Below are positions 9,765 through 21,000 of a stretch of 64,000 nt of DNA, piece after piece. The DNA is from Phytophthora colocasiae (taxonomy: Eukaryota > Oomycota > Peronosporomycetes > Peronosporales > Peronosporaceae): positions 1,426,001-1,490,000 of the forward strand of contig JAGKQI010000052.1 of NCBI GenBank assembly GCA_018806915.1, in the 5' to 3' direction. A program made the translations under genes and the position numbers. The notes under the pieces were generated by a model. The model worked only from the letters and a program-made list of their open reading frames with translations. It was not told the DNA's origin and did not search any database. Numbering within the stretch: the stretch's first letter is position 1; every line of letters starts with the position of its first letter.

Positions 9765-10616
9765 AGTTCCTTACAGTCTCTGCCCAAGAGGAGCCTTGCA
9801 TGTATCCTTGCGCGTCCGTCTTTCCTCTCGGCCGCAAATCGTCTTCAGCGAAGAGCTCCGTTGTGTCCGACTCTACTTTCTATACTAATACCCTGTCGAA
9901 GACGTTATAGCTACCGACCACAGAAAACGTCCGATGACATAAAGTTAGTAAGGTCCCAATTCGGCTAAGGTATTCTGTAATCTTATAACTCGTTAAAATG
10001 GCAATGAAATGCAAGATTTTGATCCCTACGAAAACGACACTTGTTCCCCAGCGTGAAGCGATCACCGCTCCCTCTCTATTGCTCGGACCACACAACCAAG
10101 CGATGCCGCGCAGAGCAAAAGCAGCGGAATGTACCGCACATGCGCTGTTACTGCGCGCTCATGGCTCGAAAAGCGGCCACGTTTTCCTTCTTCGACAGCA
10201 CAATGCCAGTGTCCTTATCTGACCACAAAGTGTCGCAAAAGCGGTTTCTCCTGAATCAGTACACTCCTTACATTTACCAAGATGTGTCACTCTTCTTAAC
10301 TACTGATATACATTAGGGCTGAACCGTGCACCACGTCACAGCTTCGACCAAAACGCTATTTACAGACAAGAGTTTCCAAGAGCGAGGATACATTGTCACT
10401 TTGGGCAATCAGTACACTCGTTTCCGTGCTCTTCCTGATATCTCCAGACGCTTACTTTGCTTCACGCTCGTGGAGACGCATCCGTTACGCCCTTGTGTCT
10501 GCCAGGATAACCTGCAGCTGCATCTTGACCTCCTCGTGATCCACGATCGTTCCGCTTTCAGCCTTCCGGAGCTCTTGGCACTCGAGTCGTGCCACTGATT
10601 TCTAGATTTGCACACA
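9765..10616. other. Intergenic stretch without a recognised gene
   Basis: About 850 bases upstream of the FYVE-domain gene. Short open frames are present on both strands but none shows a domain or protein-like composition that I recognise. The last 100-200 bases presumably contain the promoter of the FYVE gene. Confidence 0.5.
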
Positions 10617-13121
10617 ATGGAGACCATAGCGGAACCTTCGCCAATTGACAGCGACGTAGTGCAGCCATCAGCTGCAGAGGACGAAGAGTTAAACGTCACC
10701 GACACGTCAAGAGACGATGAGACGGAGGAAGCTGCACCAGAAGCTGAAGAAAACACTTGCTCGACTCCAAAATTGCACAAGCTGGAGCAAACCTACAGCC
10801 ATTTACAAGACACACCGAGAGCTGCGTCCTGTTCGTCCTTGTCGACGTCCAGTGGAGTAGGTTCTGCTTCCTCTGCAGCTTCACTACAACGACGCACTCG
10901 GGTTAGCAACCCTTTACGTGGGGACACGAATCTCAAGATCTTCCTTCCTAGCGACAATTTGGCGTTGAAAGCCATTTTATCGCCGCAAAACTCGAGATCT
11001 TCGTCCAAAGACTACGAGCAACCAGAGGAAGGAGGACGTTCGTCCAATTTGATTGACAAATTGCTGTTTCGCACCCCTCAAGCTCCGTTAACACCGAAAA
11101 GATCAATGGGCAGTGCAGTGGAAGAAGATCTGGACGCTATGAACGTTGTGGTGATGAACAGTAACCTACCACCGCCTCCATTTGCTAATATGTACGCGTG
11201 CGAGTCCTGTCGAGAGGATATTGGCTCGCTTTTGTCAAAAGGAAGACACCATTGTCGGAATTGTGGTGGCTCTTTCTGTTCTGAGTGCACGACCAAGACG
11301 ATAGTTGTTCCGTATCAAGCTTATTTAACTCGAGGAGAGCTACGTGTGTGCGACGGCTGCTTCCACCGGATCAAGAACTTCCAGAAGCAGGTGAAGAGCA
11401 CAAGTGTCACTTGGAGTGGACTCCAGCCACCACCGAGTGAGCAGATCGTACGTGACTTCGAGCTTTCCGAGGATGAAGCTCCAGTCGCGATCTTCAACTG
11501 TGCTCTGTTCCTGGAAACGACACCGTTTTACGGCCACCTCGTGCTGACTCGTAAACGTCTGTGTTTTCAGAGTTATGTGGACTCGAAGAAGCGCAAAGTG
11601 GCATACTCACAGGTTTTGTCGTTGCTGAAGCCGCAGTTTTACTATATCAACGGTCTGCAGGTCAAAACGAAGCGGAAAGAGACTTTCTTCCTGGCTGAAT
11701 TCAACGGACTTCGTGACACGTGCTTCCTGAGACTTGATCAGCTTATCCGAGCGTACCAGGAAGCTAGTAAGATCAACAGTTTAGCTCCGGGGAAGTCTCC
11801 AAGCTCCAAGGAGCTTCGCAAACAGGCGCTGGACCGCAGACGCTCGTACAAGTTGATTTCAGAGCATTTAGTGTCTTCTGTGGGAAGTTCTGGTGGTGCA
11901 GGAAATCCTCCGTTGTCTTCTTCATCGGCTATCTCGACTGTGGGGTTCATTGACGTTGATGACGATGATGAGAGCGCAGAAACTCCTCTTAGTGATATTG
12001 TGGAGGAAGGAGGACACACAGATGATGGCAAGTCAACAGCAAGTGATGAAGAACCATTCGAACCTTTGCCACCGGATACACTACTGGAGAAAATGACGGT
12101 TCTTTTGGACTGTGATATGCGCGCAGACGTCAAGCGCGTGTTCGATCTTTTGTGGAATGATGGTCCTGGCCAGGAATTCTCGTATGCCAACATGGAGAAA
12201 GCTCGCGATATTGATATCGACATTGAATCTTGGAAACCTATTGACAAAAATGACACCGAGATCCAAAAAGGTTTCGAGATCTCCAAGGAGGACGACTACA
12301 CACTATACCGTACTGTGCGCTCTCAACACCCACCTAAAACATCCTTCCCTGGTCTCCCTGCGTACGCTGGTTGTACCAGAACCCAACGCTTTCGTCTGGA
12401 TAAAAGCTCCAATGGTGGAGACAAGTGGGACCGCTTCGTCATCACAGAATTGAACCGTATGAGCAAGATCCCGTTCAGCGACTACTTCGAAGTGGAGATG
12501 CGCTACGTTTTCTCTCGAGATGGCAACAATTATTGCCATGTCCAAGTGGGTTTGGTCGTGAATTTCCTCAAAGCGACATGGTTCAAGTCCCAGATTAATT
12601 CGTCCACTAGATCGGAATCCAAGGAGGCTTTGGAGTCGTGGGCCAAGCAGGCAATTGAGTTCCTCGAGTCCCAACGGAATCGCGTTGTTCCTCTCTCTCC
12701 AACACTCCGAGCTTTATCCGCTAGTAGCTTCAGCGAGCTTGAATCAGATTCAGGAGGTGCTATTCACCCAGTCCTCAAGAGTGCAGCCTCAAGCCCCAAG
12801 CGGCCCATTCATTTAGACTCACCAGCTTCTGTTACGCCTACAACAGAGGCTGCTGCATCGAATGTCGTGAGTATCCAGTCCCCAAGGTCATTGGTGCAGT
12901 GGCTCGTACTAGGACTGCTTCTCTATGGTCTCCTACTTTTACGTGGCCATCAAGCACAGATGCAGCAACTTACAGACGTGACGACGAAACTACTTGAGCA
13001 CCTGCAACAACAGCAGAACATGATGCAAGCTCAAGCGCTGAGAATGCAACAGAACTGTGAAGGTCCTTCAGTAGAAGCAGCCGTGGAAACTCTCCAGCGG
13101 TTTGTCGATGCCTCAACATAG
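10617..13121 (+). CDS. FYVE-GRAM-VASt-TM protein (Lam/GRAMD1-like lipid transfer protein with FYVE finger)
   Basis: An 834-residue single-exon protein. Order: acidic Ser-rich N terminus; FYVE-type zinc finger about residues 195-255 with GRHHCRNCGG and LRVCDGC motifs (binds PI3P in known members; the usual WxxD is not evident); GRAM domain about 290-380 (LTRKRLCFQSY); acidic linker; VASt/StART-like domain about 490-685 (LPAYAGCTRTQRF, FEVEMRYVF); a transmembrane helix about 760-780 (LVLGLLLYGLLLL); Gln-rich coiled coil to the end. GRAM-VASt-TM proteins of yeast and animals move sterol at ER contact sites. A FYVE finger would add endosome binding, suggesting an ER-endosome tether. The ATG at 10617 is used because the upstream codon in frame is TTG. 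Confidence 0.85.
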   Translation: METIAEPSPIDSDVVQPSAAEDEELNVTDTSRDDETEEAAPEAEENTCSTPKLHKLEQTYSHLQDTPRAASCSSLSTSSGVGSASSAASLQRRTRVSNPLRGDTNLKIFLPSDNLALKAILSPQNSRSSSKDYEQPEEGGRSSNLIDKLLFRTPQAPLTPKRSMGSAVEEDLDAMNVVVMNSNLPPPPFANMYACESCREDIGSLLSKGRHHCRNCGGSFCSECTTKTIVVPYQAYLTRGELRVCDGCFHRIKNFQKQVKSTSVTWSGLQPPPSEQIVRDFELSEDEAPVAIFNCALFLETTPFYGHLVLTRKRLCFQSYVDSKKRKVAYSQVLSLLKPQFYYINGLQVKTKRKETFFLAEFNGLRDTCFLRLDQLIRAYQEASKINSLAPGKSPSSKELRKQALDRRRSYKLISEHLVSSVGSSGGAGNPPLSSSSAISTVGFIDVDDDDESAETPLSDIVEEGGHTDDGKSTASDEEPFEPLPPDTLLEKMTVLLDCDMRADVKRVFDLLWNDGPGQEFSYANMEKARDIDIDIESWKPIDKNDTEIQKGFEISKEDDYTLYRTVRSQHPPKTSFPGLPAYAGCTRTQRFRLDKSSNGGDKWDRFVITELNRMSKIPFSDYFEVEMRYVFSRDGNNYCHVQVGLVVNFLKATWFKSQINSSTRSESKEALESWAKQAIEFLESQRNRVVPLSPTLRALSASSFSELESDSGGAIHPVLKSAASSPKRPIHLDSPASVTPTTEAAASNVVSIQSPRSLVQWLVLGLLLYGLLLLRGHQAQMQQLTDVTTKLLEHLQQQQNMMQAQALRMQQNCEGPSVEAAVETLQRFVDAST

Positions 13122-13168
13122 ATTGACACTATTAAAGCCGAACGAATATCGAGCAGTATTTTACCCCT

Positions 13169-14137
13169 TCACGGCTCCATGTTAGTCGTCTCTAGCTTCG
13201 CTTCCGTCTTCACTTCTGTCTTTACTTGAGTTTTAGCTCGGGATCGAGTGGGAACTACCCGTGAAGGGACCTTCTCAGCTGAAGCTGGAGGGACATACAC
13301 GGACGAATCCACCTGGTTCTTCTTCTTCTTTGGCTTCAGTCCAGCAGCATCCTCTGCTTTGCGCTTCAATACCTTCTTCGCTTTCTTCTTCTTGGCCTGT
13401 TCCTTCCTGTCTTGCTTCTCCGAAATCGGTCTCTTAATCTTCAGGTTGTTCATCAACTTGTCGAAACCCGATGGGTTTTCCCTCTTCAGCAGCGCCTCTT
13501 GTCTCTCGATATCCTGCTCCTCCTTGTTGAGTTGCTGCTCGTACTCCTCTCGTCTCTTTGTCATTTTCAACTTACTCGCTTCATCCCGTTTGCGCTGCAG
13601 AGCTCCTCTGGCCATCTTCAGTCTCCCCACCTTGTTCGTGAACACTGAATTCAGATCCTGACTGCGTTGTGACGCTCTCTTGGCCCCTTTACTGCCTTTA
13701 ACTATGGGTTTGTTCTTCTCCGTACACGTCTTGCACTTGGGGTTGCCCTTCTTGCGCTGGTTCTTGGAGAAACGTGACACCGGAAGCTTCAGCTGACAAC
13801 AGGAACAGACCAACAACTTCGGAGCAGAGTCAATAGCAGACTGACTCACTGCAGCTATTGAATGCCCACAGACCGCACTGCATGGTGGTGCAGTTCTTTG
13901 CTGTTCAGTAGCATTAGTCTCGCTCTCTTCAAGTTTCGTTTTGACTTCTAGTTCCGTTTTGACTTCCAGTTCCGTTTTGACAGCTTCAGATTCCGGCTTA
14001 ATCTCCACTGACTTGGTATCTGGTAACGTTGCTACTTCGTTATATACTTGTGGTGGCTCCGATTTAATGTTTACTTGCTCAGATAACTCATCCTCGCTCT
14101 CTGTAGCGCTGCCATCCGAAACATCCGAGAAGTTCAT
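13169..14137 (-). CDS. Nuclear zinc-finger protein with Stc1-like CxxC-CxxC motif and repeated SUMO-consensus sites
   Basis: A 322-residue intronless protein convergent with the FYVE gene (47 bases between stops). The N-terminal third is acidic with the tandem heptad-like repeat ELEVKTELEVKTK. Residues about 108-138 contain CSCCQLKLPVSRFSKNQ...CKTC, which resembles the Stc1-type zinc finger (two CxxC pairs around an FSKNQ motif). The C-terminal half is a charged coiled coil followed by Lys-rich clusters (KKKKAKKVLKRK) that look like nuclear signals. At least six psi-K-x-E sites (IKSE, IKPE, VKTE repeated) occur. In fission yeast Stc1 links RNAi to histone methylation; function here is not implied beyond the finger. 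Confidence 0.65.
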   Translation of the reverse strand: MNFSDVSDGSATESEDELSEQVNIKSEPPQVYNEVATLPDTKSVEIKPESEAVKTELEVKTELEVKTKLEESETNATEQQRTAPPCSAVCGHSIAAVSQSAIDSAPKLLVCSCCQLKLPVSRFSKNQRKKGNPKCKTCTEKNKPIVKGSKGAKRASQRSQDLNSVFTNKVGRLKMARGALQRKRDEASKLKMTKRREEYEQQLNKEEQDIERQEALLKRENPSGFDKLMNNLKIKRPISEKQDRKEQAKKKKAKKVLKRKAEDAAGLKPKKKKNQVDSSVYVPPASAEKVPSRVVPTRSRAKTQVKTEVKTEAKLETTNMEP

Positions 14138-14289
14138 CGCGTACAGTTATTGTAGATAGATAATGGTACTATGTGCCAACATTTGGCTGGTTGATAGAAA
14201 ACACAGGAGTGATGGTCCTTGAAGTTGAACTAAGAGTGACGGTTTTGACACAAAAATCACATTCTCCAGACACACACCAGGACAGAATA

Positions 14290-14978
14290 TCCTGAATTAC
14301 TAGGATCATACGACTGCACTGTTGCCAGCACCTCCCTCCTGCACCGCCAGTAGCGGAGCCCCTTGTAAACGCTGTCTTCGGTTTATCACCAGCTGCCAAG
14401 GCTCGAAAACCGCTGCGATCCATGCAAAGCTTCAAGAGTTTCATCCACCCGAGACAATGGGTATACGTCCTTCAAAGTCACCGCATTCAAATCTCGGTAA
14501 TCAATGCAGAAGCGTACACTTCCGTCCTTCGTGCGAACAATCACCACCGGAAAACCCCATGCACCTTGCCCTGGTTCAATCACTCCCTGCTTCAGCATAT
14601 CATCTACCTCCTTATCGATGAGCGTGTTCTCTGTGACTGCGTGCCGTCGTCGTCGTAGCATGATCGGTGCAGCATCACCAGGTGTTCCACATTGACTTTT
14701 GCTAACGGCGGGCATCCCGTCTTCTTTTCGACGATCCCAGAGTACTGCCTCAGCAAAGCGATCACCAAGTCTCGATCTTCCTGCTCCATCTCGCCAATGT
14801 CAAGCTTTTCTTCGTCCGTCAAGGGCTCAGCATCTTCCTTCTTCAGCTTATTAATCCAGGCTGCCACGCTTTCTCTTTCCAGTTCTCCATTCACTGACAG
14901 CAGCTCCATATCTTCCTTCACGGGTATCCATGTGATCAACGCTTCTCGAGCAGGTAACTTCTCTCGCCTGCCTTCCAC
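14290..14978 (-). pseudogene. Gypsy A reverse transcriptase, N-terminal part
   Basis: Two overlapping frames. The first (14978-14604) holds the connection after protease (REALITWIPVKEDMELL, then CPPLAKVNVEH). The second (14715-14386) holds the RT start: GVIEPGQGAWGFPVVIVRTK and VRFCIDYRDLNAVT. Shortly after, a stop and deletions replace the expected DLKAGYWQ region, with only DKPKTAFT recognisable near 14380. The catalytic YxDD box is missing. Confidence 0.8.
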
Positions 14979-15133
14979 ATTCTACACTTACGCCCTCACC
15001 GTTCCGTTCTGTACGATATCGACTGTCGGTGCTAGTAATAGGTGTCGCTTTGAACACGGCTTCGGCATAAAGATTCCAGTAGCTCCATCCTCAGCGTCAA
15101 CGTGCAGCTTCCCAATGTTGTACGTGTTTATCT

Positions 15134-15790
15134 TCAGCTCCGAGTCTTCGCCAGACGCACCACAGCCTTCCTTGGTTGATCCAACTGCGGCAACGTCGAC
15201 ACGCCATGACAAGTGAACGGTAGGATAACTTTCTGGCCTTGCACATCAATGTACTTCAGCTCTCGAGTGCCGAAATCCATCCTAATCTTGTGCTTAATGA
15301 TCCGGTCCTCGACAACCAACAGCTCATCACCTCGATCTTCTACCAACAAGGCGTCGATCGTAATGCGCTGCTGATATCGCGTCATTCCCAAGAACCTCCA
15401 TACGCCTAACACTCGACTCGTCCCTCCGCCGAATCCTTCCACTAGGTCCACCGGCGCATTACGTGTGAGGCATCGGCCGTACTTCCGTAACTCTTCTCCA
15501 GCAACACTATACTGGGCACAACTATCCAGTCGAACCTCCTGCACATGCTTCTTCGTCAACGCGAGTAACGCGGTCGGTAAACAGATCGGGGCACTACTTC
15601 CAACTGTTCGTAGTTGCGCTACCTGAAGGCGGTGTCCATCATCATCTTTCCGCAATTCCACGTCTCCGTAGCATCCTTGCTGCTCGTATTGATAAGTTTT
15701 GGTCTTCCTGCGCCGTGGCGTTCTCTTCTTTGGTCGTTCTGCTGCTTGCTCATTGACCGCTGCTTGTTGTTGACCCTGCTTTTGCTGCAA
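15134..15790 (-). pseudogene. Gypsy A retropepsin-like protease region
   Basis: A 218-codon frame. The segment EVRLDSCAQYSVAGEELRKY aligns in layout with the active-site loop of retroviral-type proteases, but the third residue of the D-S/T-G-A motif is Cys (DSCA). Downstream VDLVEGFGGGTSRVLGVWRF and LLVEDRGDELLV match the same positions in Gypsy B. The N-terminal part is Gln/Lys-rich and probably the gag-pol linker. The frame is open here but disconnected from gag and RT. Confidence 0.7.
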
Positions 15791-16599
15791 CCGCCATACA
15801 CGCTTCGCTAATCGGAATAGCTTAGCTGCCTTGACTGCCCTTCGCCTCTCTGCTCATATTTCTGCTAATGAGCTGGTTTCGGTCAACTTACTAGGGGCCT
15901 CGTGTTCAAACCGCGCCACTTCCTTCAGCCACTCGTCCTCGCTCAGCTGCTTTGGTGTACCCGCTGCATTCCCATCTGCTGTAGACACTCATAACGCGGA
16001 ACTCTGTCACCAACATATCGCGGGGTGCTGCTCTTCCTGCTCAGCACGTCAGCGTCTTCTTCTTGTTGCTACTGTCTTGCCGCTGCTAGTACTTCTGCTT
16101 CGTCATTGCCTCACCCGTTCCTCAACTGCGTCTGCGGCTTCGTTACCAGCTACTCCACTGGGCTTGCTGCTCTTCCCCCAGTTTTGGCTATCCGTTGCGC
16201 TGCTCTTCCCCTTGGAGCGTCCATCGGTCCCGACAGCATCGCCACAAATACCCTTCCAGCCATCTCGACGCTTCCTTCTCTTTCATCGTCGCTTGGTAGC
16301 CCGGGTGTTTCCACTGGTCGGCTTTGCGTCGTTCTCCTTGTCGCTACCGTTGGGGTACTCAGTTCCTGCAGACAGTAAAGCCCCCGTCTCTACTGTCGCT
16401 TGGCGGTTCCCTGTTCTACCGTTGCAGTTCCAGCACCGCCTGAAGAAGCTCCTCCTGCTGCTGCCTGGGTACGAGCTGACTGTGCTTGCGGTTGTCGGGG
16501 GTCAGGTACTCCGTCAAACGCTGCTGCTCGGCTCTTGCACTCTCGCCACCAGTGACCAGCTTCGTTGTATTAACTGCATCGGGAATTCGCTATCTGCTC

Positions 16600-18874
16600 C
16601 ATTATAGAAGGTCGGTCAGCTGGAGGCTCGTAATGTCCAGGTCCACCTCGACCCCGCCTCCGTAACCACGTCCGCCATATCCTCGGCCGCCATTATATCC
16701 GCCTCCGCCACTTTGCTCTTGCCATCCATCTGCTCTCGTGTTGCGGCTGCTTGCTGCTGCAGTTCATCGGCTCGTTTAATTTCGTCATACGTCTCGGCTT
16801 TAACTTTAACCCCTTGGTTCCCAAGAAATATACACCATAACACGCTAATGAACGTCATAAGTACACCATACGCACATTACTTCGAGTTTGTATGATGCAT
16901 AGCCACGACATGAAGATCGGTGTATTAATTTTCAAAAGGTTTTATTTTCAATGTCGTCTAATATACACCTTTGTCGATCACATTGAGTCCTCAATGTCGT
17001 AACTTACCGCCACTACTTCAGATCAGACAAGAACATAACTGCAGTCATGGCAACAAAAGGTACACCAATTCAAGGAAGTGTGTGTTACAACTCGACACTT
17101 CCTAACACTCATCAATTGACACGCAGGCCTCTTATTGCTTTGAGCGTATACAGTATGTATTCCACTACACAATACTGTACTGCACCCTGGCCTACAAAAC
17201 CCCCCATCAGGCTCCATTCCCGAGTTAAGGACCAACCCACAGGCTTTAGTTGACGCCTGAAATGTCCAAAATCAATGTCACGTGCCACCTCGACAGCGGA
17301 TTCCTTTGTTCTGCGGCTTGTCAGATGTGCGCCATTGAGCTAATGAATGGTTTGTGTGACTGTCGGCACCTGGATTCTTTCCCGCTTTCAAATCATCAAG
17401 ATAGATCGTCCTGGTTCTGAAGGTGGTCCAAATCACCTCTAGCATCTTATGCTCCAATTTAGACTTGATTAAAGTATTGCCCGATCCATTTTCTATTGTT
17501 AATTGCCGTATGTCGTAACTTACGACATAGTGATTTTGCTATGGCGTAAGATACGACGTTGGGAGTAGAGGGGTTAAGGACCTTCGCCCTCGTCGATTTA
17601 GCTGCCTGCTTCGTCTCTTGGGCATAACTACGTGCTAGTCCAGCCGTCATGATCAATGCCTTCAGTGCTGCTATAGATAGAGGATCCTACTTCGCCGTCT
17701 TGCTCCAACTACTGACAGCGTTGCCCTTCATGTCGAACTTCGGCGGGGACTCATCACCTCCAAAGCCAAGTCCCGTCTTGCTCCAGTCCAACTGATCCAC
17801 GGGGTTTGTTGCTGACTTCTTCCGGGAGGTTGAACATCTTCGTCGTCGACACCCATACCTTGCTCGTCCCGATATCGTCGTTTGGTAACTCGCCAGTCCG
17901 TTTTACACGGAAACGTTCGCCAAATTCACCGCACGTATCCTCAGCATATTGCACTGCATCTTCTAGCGTCTTTGGATCGTGTCCTTTCACCTGCATTTGG
18001 TTGTTGATGCCGTTTACGAACGCTTCGACATACACTTCCGCGGGAACTTGGTGACCGAAACCAATGTTCGTGAGAACACCAGCGTAGTCGCTCAACCGCT
18101 CGCATGGCTTCTGCACTCTCGATGCTAGCCGCTGCTGCACTTGAAGACGTTGTCCCTCCTTCCGTACTTCTTTCGCAATTTCCGAACCAGGAAGTCCAGT
18201 GTCTTGTCCTCTCTGCGCATGTTCGACGTCAGCGTCGTGAGCCAAGTGCTTGCCCGATCCTTTAAGTGTGCCGTCACACCGTAGTACAGTTCTTCATCCG
18301 TCCATGTATCTCCGCCCAATCCAGCCTGCCTCTCTACTTCTTGGGGAATCGTTGCCAGCGATGCCTCCACGGATTCGTCCGCTGTACCACGGAAGTCTTC
18401 AAGGTGCAAAGCCTTCATCTTCGTTCGTGCTGCAGGCGCGTTCACAATGACCGGTGCCGGCGCTGCCAAAGGAGCTGCTGCCGGCGGTTGAATCATGAAA
18501 CATTTCATCATCGACCTCTTCTTCCCCAGCGTCAAGTAATCCCACCAATCCATAGACTCCAACTCATCACCCTGCATCGGATTGTTTTGTGCTGGCGCTT
18601 GTGGTGCCGCGGGTGCTAGCACAGGTCTTCCAGGAGGCGGTGTTACGCTACCTCCAGCTGGTTGTTGCGGAGCAGGTTGTTGCCCTAGTGCCTGCTGGTT
18701 GTCCTGAGCCTGTTGAGCTCTACCATCTCTACCTCGTCCTCCGGCCCGGGCGTGGTCATCACTTTCACTGTCATCAGCGGGATTCCCATGCCTCAGCGCT
18801 GCTGCCACGACACCACTGCTCACTCTCACTCCGTCATCCTCATCCGAACTTCCGTCATTAGCTGCCATCTGCAT
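16600..18874 (-). pseudogene. Gypsy A gag, frameshifted and interrupted
   Basis: The N-terminal frame (18874-18125) is acidic, then Pro/Gln-rich, then capsid-like (DFRGTADESVEASL, YYGVTAHLKDRASTWL). A second frame (18245-17754) continues the capsid (CERLSDYAGVLTNIGFG, VYVEAFVNGIN). The remainder (17656-17578 and 16805-16600) is split by the inserted MITE: the left and right flanks join in frame across one TTAA to read through AKVL-KVKAETYDEIKR. A Gly/Tyr/Arg-rich stretch (16630-16700) follows. At least two frameshifts separate the pieces. Confidence 0.75.
16806..17577. mobile_element. piggyBac-type MITE with TTAA target duplications
   Basis: The element lies between TTAA at 16806-16809 and TTAA at 17574-17577 (764 bases inside). 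Its termini begin CCCCTTGGTTCCC and, on the other strand, CCCCTCTACTCCC, a short imperfect inverted repeat of the piggyBac style. Subterminal ATGTCGTA/TACGACAT motifs recur (about 16950, 16994, 17508-17526, 17551), as they do in the complete piggyBac element at 33318. There is no transposase. Removing the element with one TTAA restores the gag frame, which proves insertion. Confidence 0.8.
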
Positions 18875-19514
18875 ACGTGTTCTCGGCGGCCTCGCCCGTT
18901 TTGGAGTTGCTGTTCTGGCTCTAGGCGTTGTCGGTTGCGGCGTACTACGACCGGGTGAGGATCGTGTTCCAACTATTTCCTCTTCTTCTGCTTCTGCTGC
19001 TTCTGCTTCTGCTGTAGTTCTTCTTCTGCTTCGGCTTAGTTATTCTACCGCTGCCGTCAACTACCGTCTCTCTGCTGCTGCTGCCAACTCCCGTCTCTTT
19101 CCCTCTGCCAACCACCGTCTCTCTTCTGCTTCTAGGATTCATGCCTCAGGGCCAAGCCTCGTGAAGATTCCTGACCTGAGCCAACCGTGTTGAAAGGCCC
19201 GGAACCAACCGTGTTAGAAGGCCCCTGAATGACCACCAAGTAAGATTTTTCTTTCCACTAGCGCCGTAGTTCATCACCACCGCAAACAGCCACGAGCTCC
19301 ACCCTGACCAAGAGTATCACTCAAGGAGCTTAACTACTACAGACTCTAACAATGCACTTATATATCAAATATACAGTAGTCTGTAGAAGAGAATTCTCAC
19401 GTCCGAATGCGGCAATGAAGAGAAACGTCAGGAGCTTTGCCAAACCCGTGGTCTTATGAGAGCTACTGATACCTTTTTATCTTTAGCAAGGGTCCTACGG
19501 GGCTGGTGATCCGT

Positions 19515-19935
19515 GTCCTGTCACACCCGACGCAACTCCTGAACCTACAACACTAACAACCTCCAATCCACCTCTCTTCCTCACTTAGTTTATTCGCAGA
19601 TAGCGTCAATACCGACACTACTACTGCTCGACCGCTAGCTCCGCTAGCTACTCGGTAAATCTTAGACTGACCTCTACTGCTACCACCTCGCACCCACCGT
19701 AACAACATGTCAGCCGTCCATTGTGTACCCAGCGAACTTCTGCGGCTCTTCAAGTACCACGATCTTCGGTCGAAGGGTCGTGAACCTGGATTCCTCGGCA
19801 GCGGGTCTCAGTCCCCAACCCGGCCCGCTTGTCGTATCTTCTTCTTCTCTTGCCCGTCTTCAGTCTGCTGTCCGCCGTCTGTCGTCTATCGCTCGTCATC
19901 TGCTGCTCGTCGTCTGCTACTCGTTGTCGCATAAG
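19515..19935 (-). repeat. Possible LTR or 5' region of Gypsy A
   Basis: On the minus strand this stretch starts with TG-type purine-rich sequence, carries a GCGAATAAAC hexamer region near 19593, and ends near TGTGACA at about 19520, ahead of the gag region. It lies where a left LTR of a minus-strand element is expected. No second copy is present to confirm it. Confidence 0.3.
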
Positions 19936-20036
19936 AATATGTCTCCATCCTTACTCTACCCCACCAACACTATTCCTCGGTTGCCTTGCTTTTTAAAACA
20001 GGAGATAGAGCTATCGCTCTATATCGCTGATGCCTG

Positions 20037-21000
20037 TTGAAGTAAAGATGTTGTCTCGGGTGATAACGCACAGACTTCGTCCGTACATGAACGACTTGGT
20101 TCACCCGGACCAAAAGGATTTATATCTGGCCGCTCTATCCATCACCAAGTGATGCTTGTACGAGATCTTCAGCATCTGGTGACTGAAGAAGATCGAGAAG
20201 GTTTTGGCAACATTTTAAGACTTTGCGAAAGCCTATGATCGAGTTGACACAAGTTCTTGAACGTCAAATGTTCGGACCAAAGTTCCTTACGTGGATTCGC
20301 TTACTGTATGTGGATTCTGAATGTTCGTTGATGATTCTCTTTAAAACACACTTGTGGGGTTAATCAGGGAGACCCACTATCTCCGTTTCTTTTTGCGCTG
20401 GCTTTGGAACCACTTGGAGGGAAAACCGTAACCACGGCGTCCGCATTGACGTCAACTTGACGGCCTTTTTCGCAGATGACACGGTCTTATTTTCGAGAAA
20501 TTGTTACCATTCAAGCACAACGCAATCTAGTAGACTGGTATTGTAAGGGCTCTGGAGCATTGCTAAACAACTCTAAATGAGTTTGAACAAGCATCTACAA
20601 CCGCCTACACTTCAGCCACTCCGATCTTTGCAAGACGGAGAAACTGTCCGGTACTTAGGAATTCCGTTTGGAAATGCTGACACTGCAACCATCCTGGCGA
20701 ACGAATTAGAGCGCAAGATAACTTTAAGGATCCTGTTGTGGAAGGGCAGAGCAACTTGGACGGAGACTTATTGCACAGGCCATCCATCTTTTCTCGGTGA
20801 TCTGGTATTTTACATTCCCGATCCCGGTACGGTTTTTGAATCGTTGGCAGAGGATACTCAATCGATATGTTTTGTTCAACAAGATTGGCGCGGTGGATTT
20901 AACTTGGTAAAGTGAGACCTTGCAATAAGACCACAAGATGCTGACGGTCTTGGAGTGCCAGTAATTCGGAATAACGATCATTATCCAGAAAATCTGCGAT
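20037..21000 (+). pseudogene. LINE (non-LTR retrotransposon) reverse transcriptase remnant
   Basis: Pieces of a non-LTR RT appear in order across frames: MLSRVITHRLRPYM, VHPDQ then GFISGRSIHH after a one-base slip, DFAKAYDRVD, NQGDPLSPFLFALALEPLG, the catalytic FFADDTVLFSRN box near 20470-20500, and YLGIPFGN near 20650. The 20577-20915 frame continues the thumb region. Many stops and indels make it non-functional. Homology becomes unclear after about 21000, where LADPFPSGIDVAT suggests continued decay. Confidence 0.8.

Larger units (their letters stand above)
14200..19140 (-). mobile_element. Ty3/Gypsy retrotransposon A, minus strand, truncated in reverse transcriptase
   Basis: Reading leftward the order is gag (18874 to about 16600), aspartic protease (15790-15134) and the start of reverse transcriptase (14978 to about 14290). 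RNase H and integrase are absent because the element stops near 14200, next to the zinc-finger gene. Frames are broken in several places and gag is interrupted by a TTAA-bounded MITE. No matching pair of LTRs was found; an LTR-like stretch may lie at about 19515-19935. Confidence 0.8.

Noticed and set aside
13248..13661. Plus-strand frame opposite the Lys-rich zinc-finger gene
   Set aside because: It encodes runs of Phe, Leu and Ser that are simply the complement of Lys/Glu-rich coding sequence.
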